From Blastocystis sp. Blastoise (Eukaryota; Sar; Bigyra; Opalinata; Blastocystidae), in NCBI GenBank assembly GCA_039096225.1, contig JBBPEB010000003.1, positions 372,001 to 436,000 on the forward strand: a stretch of DNA of 64,000 bases. The letters run 5' to 3'. Below the pieces are notes generated by a model, which worked only from the letters and a program-made list of their open reading frames with translations, was not told where the DNA came from and ran no database searches. Shown here piece by piece: positions 34,260 through 49,739 of the stretch (position 1 is its first letter; every line of letters starts with the position of its first letter). Made by a program: the position numbers and the translations under genes.

Positions 34260-34511
34260 TATAATGAAAATCGGTAGTAAATAACTTTATGAATTCCTTT
34301 TGATATATTCAATGAGAAATAGCAAAAGTAAATAAAACACAGTTTCTTAGGAAAACCCGCTAAAAATAAATTTCTGGGATATTCAACATAAATTGGGTAG
34401 AAAACAGAATAAACCGTGGACATCGTTTATATCCGGTTTTTTATTTTGATTTGTATTTATAAAGAATATCTTACTGATTTGAATCATTATTTCTTATCAT
34501 CGTTGTTCATT

Positions 34512-36757
34512 ATGACGAAATTAGATGAAATCCAGGAATGGGTTAATGATCTTGGTTCTACAACGGATGAGTTACATAGTTTGAAAGACCATTACACTCA
34601 ACGTTACTATGAAGAGGAGTCTACGAATAAAACAAAGGATCCAACAAAACGTCATGCTTATGTTGATGATTTGACAACTAGTATTCAAGATGGAATATCT
34701 GATTTCAGAGATTCTATTATTAATATAAGTTCTAGTGTCCTTGAAATTTTGAATACACAAGAAACAGAACTTTCTCTCATTTCTACTTCTGTTAAGTCTC
34801 TTTCTAATGTATTCATTATTATATAATTATTATTTATTATTATATAATTATTATCTATTATTATGTAATTATTATTTATTATTATATAATTATTATTTAT
34901 TATTATGTAATTATTATCTATTAGTATAAATTAATCATATATATTTTCAATATTTTTTATTATATTTATGAATATATGTATATATATAGAGAATAAATAT
35001 ATGTAAAGAAGATTCAGGAATGAATAATCAATATATTTGTATTCCTGAAGAAAAAGAATTACCATCAATAAAAGAAGTAGACTCCGTTATTAGTATTTAT
35101 ATTATATATATATATATATATTATTTATATGTATATCAACTACTTATTTTATTGTTTATAATCGTAAATAGGATAATATATATATTTTTTATATATAATA
35201 ATATTAAGTTGTATTCAAATTAATATATATATATATATATATATATATAAAGATATGCCTCCTCTTCTTATTGAGATGGATACTTCGAATAATCCATTTA
35301 CCTCCAAAACAATCGTGGGAATGACTTCATTTACTAACACTACATTCACTTTTATTGATCCACAATTGTATATAAAATATATATATATAATATAATAATA
35401 TATAATAATATATAATAATATATAATAATATATAATAATATATAACAATGTATATAGACAACAAAATCAAGAAAGCCTTCGTGATCGAAATGTATATATA
35501 TATATATATATCTACATAAATTTTTTCATTATATATATGTAATTATATAGGTACCTCAACCTGTTGTAAATGAACCAGTATATATATAATAATAATAATT
35601 ATTATTATTATAAACTAAGTAACGTTTTTATTTCCGTGGTTATTTCATTCTTTATTCTCTAGCCTCCACCGCCACTTCCCTCAGTTCCTAAACCGGCACT
35701 TCCTTCAGTTCCTAAACCAAAATTATCGGATAGTATCATATATATATATATATATCATTTTAAAAAAAACCCTTTAAAACAATAATTAATATATTTTTCT
35801 AAATGCAATATTTTTATTTTCTTATTCATCTATTTATATATATTCTCTATAAATAGTTATGAATTCCTCTTCTTCCTCTTCTCCTTCTCCTGCTTCTATA
35901 TCTATTCCTTCAAATACATTTGAAAATGATTCTGTTATTCATCCTTCTCTTCCTACTGCATCTTCTTTTTCTACTCCTCCTCCTCCACGACCTATGGCGG
36001 CAAAACCCTCTCTTCCTGGGGGTTTTAAACGTGCTACTGTACAAAGACCTACCAAACCTAAACATTCTGCTGCTTCTTCTGTTCCTACTGCTTTATCACC
36101 TTTAGCACCAACTCCTTCTCCTAAATATACTACTACTACTTCTACTTCTACTCCTCCTCCTCCTCCTCCTCCTCCATCACAAACTTCACGACCTATATCT
36201 ACCGATAACTATATGTATAAAACAACAGGTTCTTCATTATCGCCTTTAAATACACCATTAGGTACTCCACTTGAACCTCTTCATACTTCTATCTCTACAT
36301 CTCCTTATCCATCATTACCATTACCTACTAAACCTTCTAGAGGATCTATTTCAAGAACTCCACCTCCACCTCCATCTGTATCACCTTCTGTTCCCGTCAA
36401 ATTACCTATGAGACCCCCGCCAAATAGACCTATGTCATTACCGCCAAGACCTGTACCGCCAAGACCTGTACCGCCAAGACCTGTATTAAGAAGAACTTCA
36501 AATGAACGATCTGATAATGATCTTTTAGGTATTTCTTTATATTCTTATATTAATACTTATATTTACTATGATTATTATGTTTATTATATACTTATTACTA
36601 TTATCATACTAATTATTATAATTATGCTTATTATATACTTATTACTATTATAATACTAATTATTATAATTATGCTTATTATATATTTATTACTATTATAA
36701 TACTAATTATTATAATTATGCTTATTATATTCATTTATAGGACATAATGGGTGGTAA
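34512..36757 (+). CDS. Abl-interactor (Abi)-like WAVE complex subunit
   Basis: The N-terminal helical part resembles the Abi homeodomain-homologous region. DELHSLKDHYTQRYYEEES is followed by SIQDGISDFRDSIINISSSVLEILNTQ and ETELSLISTSVKSLSN, then an exon starting RINICKEDSG (compare [39 protein letters not shown] in animals). The remainder is low-complexity Pro/Ser-rich, with PPPPLPSVPKPALPSVPKPK, a run of Pro near 36150 and RPVPPRPVPPRPVLRR, typical Abi linkers for SH3 or profilin binding. The last intron joins to GHNGW and TAA (36755). No C-terminal SH3 is seen. In animals, amoebae and plants Abi sits with WAVE/SCAR, Sra1, Nap1 and HSPC300 and activates Arp2/3. Confidence 0.7.
36591..36731 (+). 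repeat. 47-bp tandem repeat, three copies, Abi intron
   Basis: Three consecutive near-identical 47-bp units (36591-36637, 36638-36684, 36685-36731) in the last intron of the Abi-like gene. Confidence 0.88.
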
Positions 36758-37303
36758 ATAATAAATTGAATACAAAATAGAATAGTTATATTGATATATA
36801 TAGTATTACTTTGATTTTATTTTTAATAATGTATATAAAAAATGGTTTCGTTTGAAATAATATATATTTTTTCTTCGCAGTAAACTTCAAATATTTTGTT
36901 ATGGTATATACTATTAAGAACAACAAAACAATACAGTATAATAATACTTGATTATATATTCAGAAATATATATTTGTAATAGATACCAATTATATATAAA
37001 CCTATATAACTAGTGAAAAAACAATATGTAACTATATATTAAAAAAATAATAATAATTTATTTGCATGATTAAATAGAATTAGTTTGTTATGTAATTTAT
37101 ATATAAATAAAATGAAAGAATATATACATATTGAGTAAGAAAAAATAAAATGAAATGTTTAAATAATATATTTATATTTTTATAGAAAATATAACATGCC
37201 ATATAATGCAAGTTAATAGATAATAAAAATGAATAATAATAAGTATTTCTTAACTGATGAAAATAATTGATTATAATATAATATAAATAAAATAATAGAT
37301 GAA
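36758..37303. other. Convergent intergenic region
   Basis: Between the Abi-like gene and fucosyltransferase-like copy 1. AT-rich; nothing recognised. Confidence 0.5.
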
Positions 37304-38958
37304 TTATTCAAGATAAAGATATTTATTATATAATTGACAAGTAAGTCCTAAGGAGCTCATTGTTGTACGGCGAATATATCTTGTTTTACTCATTATTTCA
37401 ATATCAATAAATGTAGCTTCCATAGCTAATGAATATTCTTTACCATATTCAGTACGTGCATGTTCAATTGTACCATTATAATAATATACTCTTCCAGGAT
37501 ATTTCTTTATATACTCTTGTTTTACATGAGTTGAATCTGATATAATTGCAAATCGAACAGTAGGATTAGAAGCATATTTCTCAGCAAAAGAAGGGAAATA
37601 ATTCTTTTCTAGATCTCTGAGCATATCTACTCTTCGATCATTTCTGAAATCAGCGTCTTTTCCTGTTCTTATTTGTAATCCTAATACATTCCAATCATCC
37701 CAATCTTTTGTAACAGCATCTGCTTTCTCGCGAATACTCTTATTTACTGTCATTATCTCATTATGTAAAAAGTAATACATAGTAGACATGATTTCTAAAT
37801 CAGTCATATTTCCTATAACAAATCCAAAATTTGTTACAATAGGTATATTTGCTTTATTACGTAACCAATGACGTAATATAATACCTTGTGTTTGTACTAG
37901 AATTATTCTATGTTTACTATGAAAAGGATCTTCTTTTTCTGCAGCTTGAATCTGACCCCAATTCATATATTTATGTAAAGAACAACTACCAGCACGTCCT
38001 ATAATAATATTATTAGCAATTTATTTATTATTATTATTATTAATATATATATATATACCACATTTTATAACTCTCTTTTTGAAAGGTAAATCATAATAAT
38101 TATATATTGTATCCCAATCAAAAACTATATATAATAATATTTATAATAATAAATATAATAATAATAATAATAATAATAACAATATACTTGTAAATACTCT
38201 TTTAGATAAAATAGCTAATGCTAAAGTACTAATCATTCCTAATTGACGATTACAAAGACCATCATTAGAAGGAAGGACAGCATCTGCCCATACTTTATCA
38301 TCAGGAACAGTATCATTATTTTGTATTCTTTTCCAGTCTTCAATATTATCTCTACATTTCTTAGGACAAAATATATCTAAATGTTGCTTCATGGTATCTC
38401 CAAGAGGAATTATTAGTGTTCCATTAGCATCTACAATAGCTTTATTCTGATATAAATTCAATTTTTCAATATTTTTATTTGAACCTTGTGCTACAGGTGT
38501 AGGAGCAGGAGTAGGAGCAGGAGTAGGAGCGGGTGTAGAAACTGGAGCAGGTGTAGAAACTGGAGCAGGTGTAGAAACTGGAGCAGGTGTAGAAACTGGA
38601 GCAGGTGTGGATATTGGAACAACTGTTGGTAGTTGAGTTGCACTTGATGTATGATTAGTTTCATTTATTTTATTATCAGTTTTGACTAAAGACTTTGAAC
38701 CTAATGTATAAATAAGACAAATAAAGATAACAATAAACGAATATAATATACTTTTAACTGAAAAAGTTGAGAGAGTATTCACAATTCTGTTATTTGATAA
38801 GGAGAAACTGTGTAATGTTCCATCAGTATCTTGAACAGAATCTGTATAAAATGACAAAAATAAAATGGGTACTGATACCAATAAAGCAATGGAGAGATAC
38901 CTAATCTGATAAGAAAGTAAATAAAATATTCAAAATATTACTTTAATTGTTGAACCAT
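37304..38958 (-). CDS. Fucosyltransferase-like type II membrane protein, copy 1
   Basis: Putative Golgi glycosyltransferase. A hydrophobic N-terminal segment (VPILFLSF and, further in, SILYSFIVIFICLIYTLG) is followed by a Pro/Ala/Thr stem of repeated PVSTPA units. The catalytic part starts NIEKLNLYQNKAIVDANGT. It has LPSNDGLCNRQLGMISTLAL and VLGLQIRTGKDADF, which resemble the SNRGLGNR and IGIQIR motifs of GT37/α-fucosyltransferases. It also has RFAIISDSTHVKQEY and EYSLAMEATFIDIEIMSKT, ending YNKYLYLE and TAA (37304). Two catalytic-region introns (38187 to about 38127 and about 38056 to 37999) are shared with copy 2. The exact start is unclear: ATG 38958 (MVQQLK) followed by a small intron is plausible, but its frame join is not clean. 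GT37 membership is tentative. Confidence 0.6.
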
Positions 38959-39162
38959 TCTTGAATATAAAATAATGGAATGACCTGTTATTAAAGTGAA
39001 GAATAATTGTTGCTGACGACAACTTTCGTCGTATTTTTAAAAAACAAGCGTATCTATTGGAGAATCACCAAAAATAGACAAATAGCATATAAGAATATAT
39101 TGATTAGAGTTTTTCTGCACAATTTTAAAGATTTATCACGTCATTTTACTTAAAAGAAAATA

Positions 39163-39683
39163 AAGTCCCTGGAAAAAACCGGTCCTCTGGAAAAAACCGG
39201 TCCATTTTTTTTTTAATGTTATTTTCATGTAAATAATAATTTTTTTACGGCAAAAAAATATATAACCACGATTTTTAATTTTTTTTGTTTTATACACAGT
39301 TTTATCAGCAACATCATTAATATGCGAGTCATCTATATTTCCTTCCATCACTTTTGCAGCACATACCATGATAATAGTTGATTGTCACTTCAACCTGACT
39401 TAAATTGACTTATCGAGAATAAATAAGATTACACTGTCAAAATATAATATTATATCGCAGATTTTGGTGATAATTACCACATAACAATTCTGTCAAGTGA
39501 TGTGGGAAGTGGATGACATATATAGTAATGATTATATAAACAAAAATGTTTATAAAACAAAAAAAATTAAAAAATCGTGGTTATTTTGTTTTTGTGGTTA
39601 AAAAAAACCGTATTTACATGAAAATAACATTAAAAAAAAAATGGACCGGTTTTTTCCAGAGGACCGGTTTTTTCCAGGGACTT
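39163..39683. mobile_element. MITE-like inverted-repeat element with TA target sites
   Basis: The ends AAGTCCCTGG...CCAGGGACTT are flanked by TA on both sides (39161-39162 and 39684-39685), as in Tc1/mariner-type insertions. The terminal repeats run about 135 bp. The outer 75 bp or so are identical and the inner part is diverged. Each arm starts with a duplicated CTGGAAAAAACCGGTC unit. The 250-bp centre has no transposase. A minus-strand open frame (MVCAAKVMEGNIDD..., 39369-39136) covers part of it but resembles nothing I know. Confidence 0.8.
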
Positions 39684-40287
39684 TATGTTAATTTCTTTTT
39701 ACTGTCATTTATGTGTATTAATTTAATTTTTATTTTGTTTTTAAGAGTGTTTCATGTATAAAAGTATGCGTATATGAATATTAGTGCATAACATTAAAGA
39801 AAGGCACATTGTTACGTCATGTTCTGCTGATTTATTTTTAATATGACGCTTATATCAAAACAGAACTAATATATATATGATTTGAGACTAATTATGAAAT
39901 GATACGTTGAAAATAATATGATGAAGTCATCATGATGACTTCATCATTTTTTTTATATATAATGATATTTATTCAGGTTATTTTTTTACAAAGATACAGT
40001 AACGAAGCACTAAGTTTTCATTTAAAAAATATAGTTTTTCTTGTAAACTAATTAATCCTCCATTAGGTTGTTGCTGCTATTTTTTGTGATTTGATTAATT
40101 TTCTATATACTATACTCTGTAGAAGCAAACGTAACAATTTTTAAGAGAACATCTGATGAAATTTTATATTAATTGTCTCGATTTTTTTGTATAATAAATA
40201 ATGATATGCTATTATTTATTATAGTACAAAAATAATAGACAATCGTAGCATAACAACAAGAATGAAAAGAAAAAAAATGATAAAAAA
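39684..40287. other. Intergenic region
   Basis: AT-rich DNA between the inverted-repeat element and the RING-DCD gene. Its only notable structure is the 30-bp palindrome at 39918-39947. Confidence 0.5.
39918..39947. repeat. Perfect 30-bp palindrome followed by a T run
   Basis: ATGATGAAGTCATCA followed directly by its reverse complement, with no spacer, then CATTTTTTTT on the plus strand. It lies 235 bp from the MITE-like element, with no gene on it. Confidence 0.9.
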
Positions 40288-42583
<2,296 letters not shown>

Positions 42584-43261
42584 ATTCAATTACTGTAATT
42601 AATAATATAAAATCAGTTTAATTATGAAGAAATCAATTGATTTATCTAATAACAAAAAATGTATTTCATTGGAATTCTCACGGTTATTTTTTAAAAGTAT
42701 ACTATGATTATTCTTTGTCACTTTTTGGCTATATTCATTGTAGTTTGAAGACTTTACATATATTCTACAGTCTAAGAGAGTTTAGGGTGTGTCGAGAAGC
42801 TTCATTCAAATAAGTTTGTGACTCTATACATTATTGAAATTATCTTTTTATCCATAATAATCCTTCTCTTATGTTGCTTGAAAGCCTAAGATGATTCACG
42901 ATAAAATATTATAAATATCTGTTTAAAGTATTTCCATGATCCATTTTTTCTGATAGTATGTACATAGATAATATATAGAACTGTTCTCATTAAATAGAAA
43001 ATAGTGTATAGATATCTATGAAGTGTCTTACTTGATTAAGTTGTTTAATACTTCAAATTCGATTGTTTACTTATTAAAAGAATAAACTATAAATTGAAAT
43101 ATAACGTTTTGAAGAGAATTAAACACAAAAGTTAAAAATAAAATCAATAGGATACAACTATAGATATGAAATATAAATAAATAAATCATAATATTGTCTA
43201 ATAAAAACATATATTCATAAATAAATAATGAAAGGTATTAAAAAAATAATAATAATTTTCT
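42584..43261. other. Intergenic region
   Basis: Upstream of the RING-DCD gene and downstream of the TTC33-like gene. AT-rich; nothing recognised. Confidence 0.5.
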
Positions 43262-44763
43262 TTATAAATCATCATCATCATCGTTTTTCTCAAAGGGATC
43301 TTTTAATTTTGTCACATCCTCATTAAAAAACAAATCATCTTCATCATCTTCATTATTATTTTCTTCTTCTTCTTCTTCTTCTTCTTCTTCTATGTTTATA
43401 CTGTTATTATTTTGTTTTCCTTTAATATCCATCCATTTAGGTATAAATCCTTTATTTTCAGATTCATTTAAATGTATATTATTAGGTATACTTCGTTCTA
43501 TATAATCACCTTCTATAGAATAATAAAAATTGGAAGACTTTTCAGAATGATTACTATATATATATATAGAATAAGATAGAATATAATAATATGATTACAT
43601 TAAAAATATTATATATAAAACAATAAATCTATATTTATATTAAAAGTATTATAAAAACAATAAATCTATATTTATATTAAAAATATCTAAAAAACAATAT
43701 AATGAATAACTACTTTAAAATAAATTATATTTCAATATGCATATATATATATAACAATAAATACTGTTTAGTAACAATTGTTTCTTCTATTTCTTCTCCA
43801 CATGTACAATTCTCATTTGTATGAATATTATCTAAGGGGACAGTATCATCAGTCTCATGACTCAAGACAGTTGCTCTACCAAAGAAATTCCCGTGGGACT
43901 CGACGTAATTCTAAGAAATAATTATATACATATATAAATATAGATATCTTTATTCATAATAAAAAATATTTTTATATATGTATATATATAACCAAAATAA
44001 TCCTATACTATATACATCGTAAATATCTGCTAATTCTTGATATTCTTCAAGAACATCATCATCATTTGGATCTAATTCAATTGCCTATGTATATAAACAT
44101 ATAAATATATATTTTCTTAATCATCATAAATAAAAAAGAATAAAGTAAAATTTATATAAAAAAATATAAAAAAATTAAAAAAATACCTTTTTATAACTAA
44201 TAAGACTTTTCGCTACATCTCCTAGTTCTCTTTCAATTCTAGCAGTACATAAATAACCATATTTATATTGAGGATTAGCAACAACACAATTTAATGCATA
44301 CTACTTATGTGTATTATTGATAGTTTAATAAACATAAATATATACCATATATGCACTTTCATACTGTTCCTTTTCCATATAGACCTAAACAAAAATATTT
44401 ATTTAACTCAAGAAAATGAGAGAACATGTAAATACTTGAGCAATCATTTCATTTAAAGAATAATCATTTGGAGAATAATACAAAGCACAATTAAAGTGAC
44501 TCAGTGCTGATTCATAATCTTCTTTTTCAGCAGCTTGAATGCCAAGATCCGTCTCACTTTTTATTTTTTCTTCTTCTAAAAATGAATTTTGATAATAACA
44601 CACAAAATAATGACAGAAATATATACTTAATCTTTGTCTTGATATTGAATTATCCACTTGACCAAACAAAGAAAGTACCTAATACAAACAATATTCTATA
44701 TTCATATTCAACATATGCTTTTGCTGGTGTCTTATTCTTCTGTATTAACTTAAAGGGTTTCAT
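43262..44763 (-). CDS. TTC33: TTC33-like TPR protein
   Basis: Small tetratricopeptide protein. The start is ATG 44763 (MKPFKLIQKNKTPAKAY), then a 34-nt intron into VLSLFGQVDNSISRQRL, then the TPR core: KSETDLGIQAAEKEDYESALSHF, CALYYSPNDYSLNEMIAQVY, MEKEQYESAYMA, ALNCVVANPQYKYGYLCTARIERELGDVAKSLISY and KKAIELDPND. This aligns with human TTC33 (KDEGASLAENKRYREAIQKW, EALQLTPNDATLYEMKSQVL). The C-terminal half is diverged: TCGEEIEETIVTK, FIPKWMDIKGKQNNN, and a strongly acidic tail with nine or more Glu and DDEDDLFF, ending DDDDDL and TAA (43262). Molecular function is not established for the family. Confidence 0.65.
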
Positions 44764-45298
44764 TGACGATAAAATTAATTTTTTAAAATTTAACTGTCTT
44801 TTTATCGACAATTGTTTAGGAACTCAACGATCAATATATCTAATTAATAAACATCAATGGAATTGTCAATGATGCAAAACCTTTAAATAGTCAGAAAGTC
44901 ATTTACAGTGAATTGGTGTTCATTGTGTTTCTGACTGAATACATTCTTTAAAACATGAAACTCTATTTCGTGAATCTCATATATAAATTAAACATATTTA
45001 ATATTTATGTGAAATTGACGATATATCGAAATAGTGTGTCATAATCTCCTTTACAGAAATCTATGTATATATATATAAATTATTATGTAAATATTTTTAG
45101 ATATTTGTAAATATTAACTATAATATGAATAAATTGTTGTAAGTATCAAAGAAATAAAAACAAAATTAATTTCAAAGTAATAAATAAAGTAATAAAACAC
45201 AACTTATTCGTGTATACTATTGATGCCATGAATTTGTTTTGAAAAAAAAGAATACACTATTATTATTATAATTGTTCATAGTTGTTAGTGTATTATTG
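44764..45298. other. Intergenic region
   Basis: AT-rich DNA between the TTC33-like start and the end of the membrane-protein gene; nothing recognised. Confidence 0.5.
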
Positions 45299-47862
45299 TT
45301 ATTCAGTTGAAATCCATCGTTTGCCTCTAAAAGAATGAATACCAATTGTATTATCGATAGGAACATCACTCTCAACTGATTTTGATTGACTATATATAAA
45401 TATTATTAGTTATTTATATATATATATAACATTATTATTAAAAATAATACAATATATATATATACTCATAAGATTGTTTAAATAGATATTCTTTATTTAT
45501 ATTATTAATTATATATTCATAAGATAATAAAGGGCATTCATCTTCTAAAGTTTGAAATAAACAAGGTATATAGGAATTATAATAATGATAGGTGAACACT
45601 ATATAATATATATATTGTATAGGTTATACTATAAAAGAAAATTTATGTATTATTTAATATGAAATATATATATAATTTTTATATATATAATAGATTTTAA
45701 TATGATTATAAAAAAAATTATATATTTTTTAATATGAAATACATATATCAATTTTTTTTATATTTAATAAATTTTAATATGATTATAAAAGAACAATAAT
45801 ATATTTTCCATATGAAATGCATATATATACTAAAATATATTATATATATGTATATACATAAGTTCGTGATACAGAGTATAGCTAAGAATATGAGTTGACA
45901 ATAGAGAATATATATAGAGAAGGAAGAAGGAAGAATAGTTAGTATTATCATATAAATAGATATATATAGAGTAAAAAGAAGGAACGCAAAAGAAATGAAT
46001 GAATATGAAAATAATTGTGCTCTTTTGGGGGACTATATATATATATATATATATGGAATATATATATTGCTATTTTTAGATATATATATAAGTGAATATA
46101 AAGAATATATATATTGCTATTTTTATAAATATATATATGTATAAATATATATATATTGCTATTTTTATAAATATATATATGTATAAATATATATATATAC
46201 TTCTTTAAATGTTGTAAGAACAATTGAAATAGTAACTGAACTCATGTATAATGAATTTAGAAATATTGATATATAATATAAATAACGAACATAAGGCAGA
46301 ATCTAGTTATTATTATACAATTAGAGTTTTTATAATTTTATAAATATAAATATATATAAATACATATATATAAATATATTATATATATATATATATATAC
46401 AAAGTTAAAAAACATGCAAAGAACGTTAATCGACAGACTGTAAAGAATTGTTATTAATCCAACCTAAGTATATATGAAATAATATATATATATATACAAC
46501 TTGTCCATCAATATAAATAGTTACAGCATTATCGATATAATAATCTTTCTTTATATATATAATGAATAACCAAAAACTAATAAAAAAGAAAGATAGAAGA
46601 GAAGGCATGTAGAATGGAAGTGTATACGACATAGATGTATATATATTAAGAATTATATATATATATATATGAGATATATACGAAAATAATATATATATAA
46701 TAAAAAGATATATTAATTGTTCATATGTAATAGAATTGATAATACCGTTAATAAAGATGTCTATGCTGAAGAATATATTTAACTTGAAAAGTGACTTTAA
46801 ACGATTAAACTCTATATATATATATAGTATCTATTTATAACAATATAAAAATAAATAGACTATTCTATATACTATATACTATATATATACCTTGTTTATG
46901 TATATATAGAATTCTTTGTTGTTCTTTCTGTTGTCTTTCACATTCTATTTCTTCATTATAAATAATCTTCTTCTTCTTCTTCTGTTTCTCATGTTGTTTA
47001 GAAGGAGTAACAAGACTCTTTTCCTTTTGAAAAGAAGACAGAGTAGACAGAGAAAGAGGGATTTTTGAAGATATTAATGGCGGGAACTCTTTGGAGGGAA
47101 CATAAGGATGTATATAATGAACTGAAGATGAGTCTAAAGTTTTGATTTGACAAGGTGTATCTATATATATATATAAATGAATAAAATGAATAATTCATTT
47201 TATATTTTTATACTCTTTTTTTACTATATATAAAATATATAGATTGTTCAATATATAATAGATATTTAAACAAAATCATTCTATATATAGTTCTATATAT
47301 ATACTTATAATTGAAGACATTTGATTATCTTCATTTGAGATAGATATAACTTTATTTTTATTATTAAATTGGTGTATATTATCTATAGCTATGTCCTTAT
47401 TCCCGTGGGAATCTGATGATTTTGAGAGAGTACTATAGGTATCTAGAAATACATGTGTAAGAAGAGAATTTTGAAGTGTATTTAAATATATAGAAGATGT
47501 TTGAGGACAAAGAGGAGAAACATTAGATTCAATATGCACTATATATATATATCTAAATAGTTATATTGTTATAGGATAACAGAATAGTATAGTTGTATAG
47601 TTATAAACAAAATAATAATAAATAAAAAATAATAGTAAAAAATATAAACAATTATATATATATAATTATACATGATGGATTTTTTTGTTTAAATAATTCG
47701 TCTTTATATTGTTCTTGCGAATTCGATTGACTATCCGATTGTTGATTACTTTTGTTTCGATTTTCTAATAGAATTACTGGATCTAAATAAGAAACTGATT
47801 CTATTCTTTTACTTGCTTTTATACTATATAATCTATCTTGAGAAGTAAGAGATGAATTGAAT

Positions 47863-47918
<56 letters not shown>

Positions 47919-47980
47919 TGAGATATTATTATTATTATTATTATTATTATTATCTGAGATATTATTATTATCTGAGATAC

Positions 47981-48037
<57 letters not shown>

Positions 48038-48243
48038 CTGAGATATTATAATTATCTGAGATACTATTATTATTATTATTAATTATAGCTTTTAAGTATA
48101 TAGAATCATTAAGAGACTGTTCTTCTTGTGTTGTATATATACTCTGTTTCATTTCATTAGAACATATTGAATGACCATTAGAGTCCAACTTATTTATATA
48201 TGTTTGTTCATGATTATTTGAGGAAGGAGGAGAAGGAGCAATA

Positions 48244-48338
<95 letters not shown>

Positions 48339-49692
48339 ATTATTATGAATCAAATAGAAAAATTGTTTTCATAAGAATCCTATAAATGTCAATATATATA
48401 TATATATACATATAAATTGTGAATTTGATTGAGAATTCTGATAATAAAGATCTCTATATATATATATATATCTTTATAAAAATTATATATATATATAAAT
48501 ATAATACTCATAATAATTTGAAATATCTGTTTGATGAGAATTTATTTTTTTGGAATCACTGATGTCACTCCCGCGGTTATTACTGGTATCACTCCCGCGG
48601 TTATCGATGATATCATCAGGATTAACGCTATCATCTAATAATAATGACACTAATTCCTTTGTTGTTCTATATTTCATTTGTTTATTTTTATTCTTATTAT
48701 TCTTATTATTATCAGTAGGAATAGAAGAAGAAGAAGAAGAAATAGAGATATGACGACAACGGTTAAAACACGATGAATGAAATAGTTGGAAATAATCTTT
48801 AACTGGGTTCTCCTATATATTAATTCTTATATTAGTATTATTATATATTATTCATATAAATATAATTATATATATGTTATTCTTTCATATCGGTTTTTTT
48901 CATATGAAATAGATAATATATATTATATATATGTAATAATAATAATACTAATAATAATAATACTAATAAACAAAGAATCATACATTTACATTAAAAGATA
49001 ACCACTGTAATGAACAAAAGTAATAAATTATGATGTAATAATGTTAATAAGACTATATAAGCTGATATATATATATATATATATAAAGGATATATTGAAT
49101 AGTACAGATATACATATTCCAAATGAATAATAATAAGTAAAATAATCAGGATTATCCGAGAAAAGGAAAAATGTATTTATACTTATATCAATGAATATTA
49201 TTTGAAGGATACTATATATGTATATAAACAGTTATATATATATATATACATAAACATATAATAATCTAGATGTGATTTGATGCATAAATAATGATTGACT
49301 CCGTGTATAGAAACAATAATAGAAGTACATATTGAAAGAGACGCGCTAATCAATCTATAGTATTCATCATTATAGAATGGTAATTATTACAAAAATAGAT
49401 AGATGTATAAAACAATATATAATAATTATAATTGTAATAATTATTAAAAATAAATAGATATATAAAACAATATTTATAATATTTATAATGTATTATAAAT
49501 ATACGCAATAATTCCATTCCACAGAGAGAAGGAGAATATTATTTGAAATACCGAATTAAAGAATATAAATATACATGATACTCCAAAGAAAAAGTGTATT
49601 ATCATTATATTCTCTATATATAATAATAAAAATAATATATATATATATAATTTACTTTGAAGAGATTCTTTGATAAATGCGAAAATAATCAT
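45299..49692 (-). CDS. Multi-exon multipass membrane protein, family unknown
   Basis: I do not recognise it. Exons at the 5' side encode hydrophobic segments typical of membrane helices (HFFFGVSCIFIFFNSVFQ; LISASLSICTSIIVSIHGV; IDISINTFFLF). A short exon WLSFN leads to ENPVKDYFQLFHSSCFNRCRH, which begins a very long hydrophilic region. That region is Ser/Asn-rich, with poly-Asn at 47867-48036 and a basic stretch KQHEKQKKKKK at about 46950-46985. More hydrophobic segments follow (LFKLNIFFSIDIFINGII; VGLITILYSLSINVLCMFF; VTISIVLTTFKE). The C terminus, TLEDECPLLSYEY to IGIHSFRGKRWISTE, ends at TAA (45299). The topology of helices, giant loop and helices could fit a receptor or transporter. The first exons and the start are uncertain, and it could be two genes. 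Confidence 0.4.
46060..46200 (-). repeat. Roughly 45-bp tandem repeat, three copies, in an intron
   Basis: TTGCTATTTTTA recurs at 46067, 46114 and 46156, embedded in repeated TATATA/TAAATATA flanks, inside an intron of the membrane-protein gene. Confidence 0.75.
47867..48036 (-). repeat. Coding (AAT)n, poly-Asn tract
   Basis: On the minus strand this reads as long Asn runs separated by SISDNNNISD units within the open exon of the membrane-protein gene. The repeat is in frame and flanked by ordinary coding sequence. Confidence 0.7.
48243..48333. repeat. (TA)n intronic microsatellite
   Basis: About 90 bp of pure TA between the exons encoding IAPSPPSSNNHEQ and the upstream Ser/Asp-rich segment. 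Confidence 0.8.
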
Positions 49693-49739
49693 AAAAATAC
49701 AACATAAACATAAGGGAAAGGAAATCTAAATAAAGTCTA

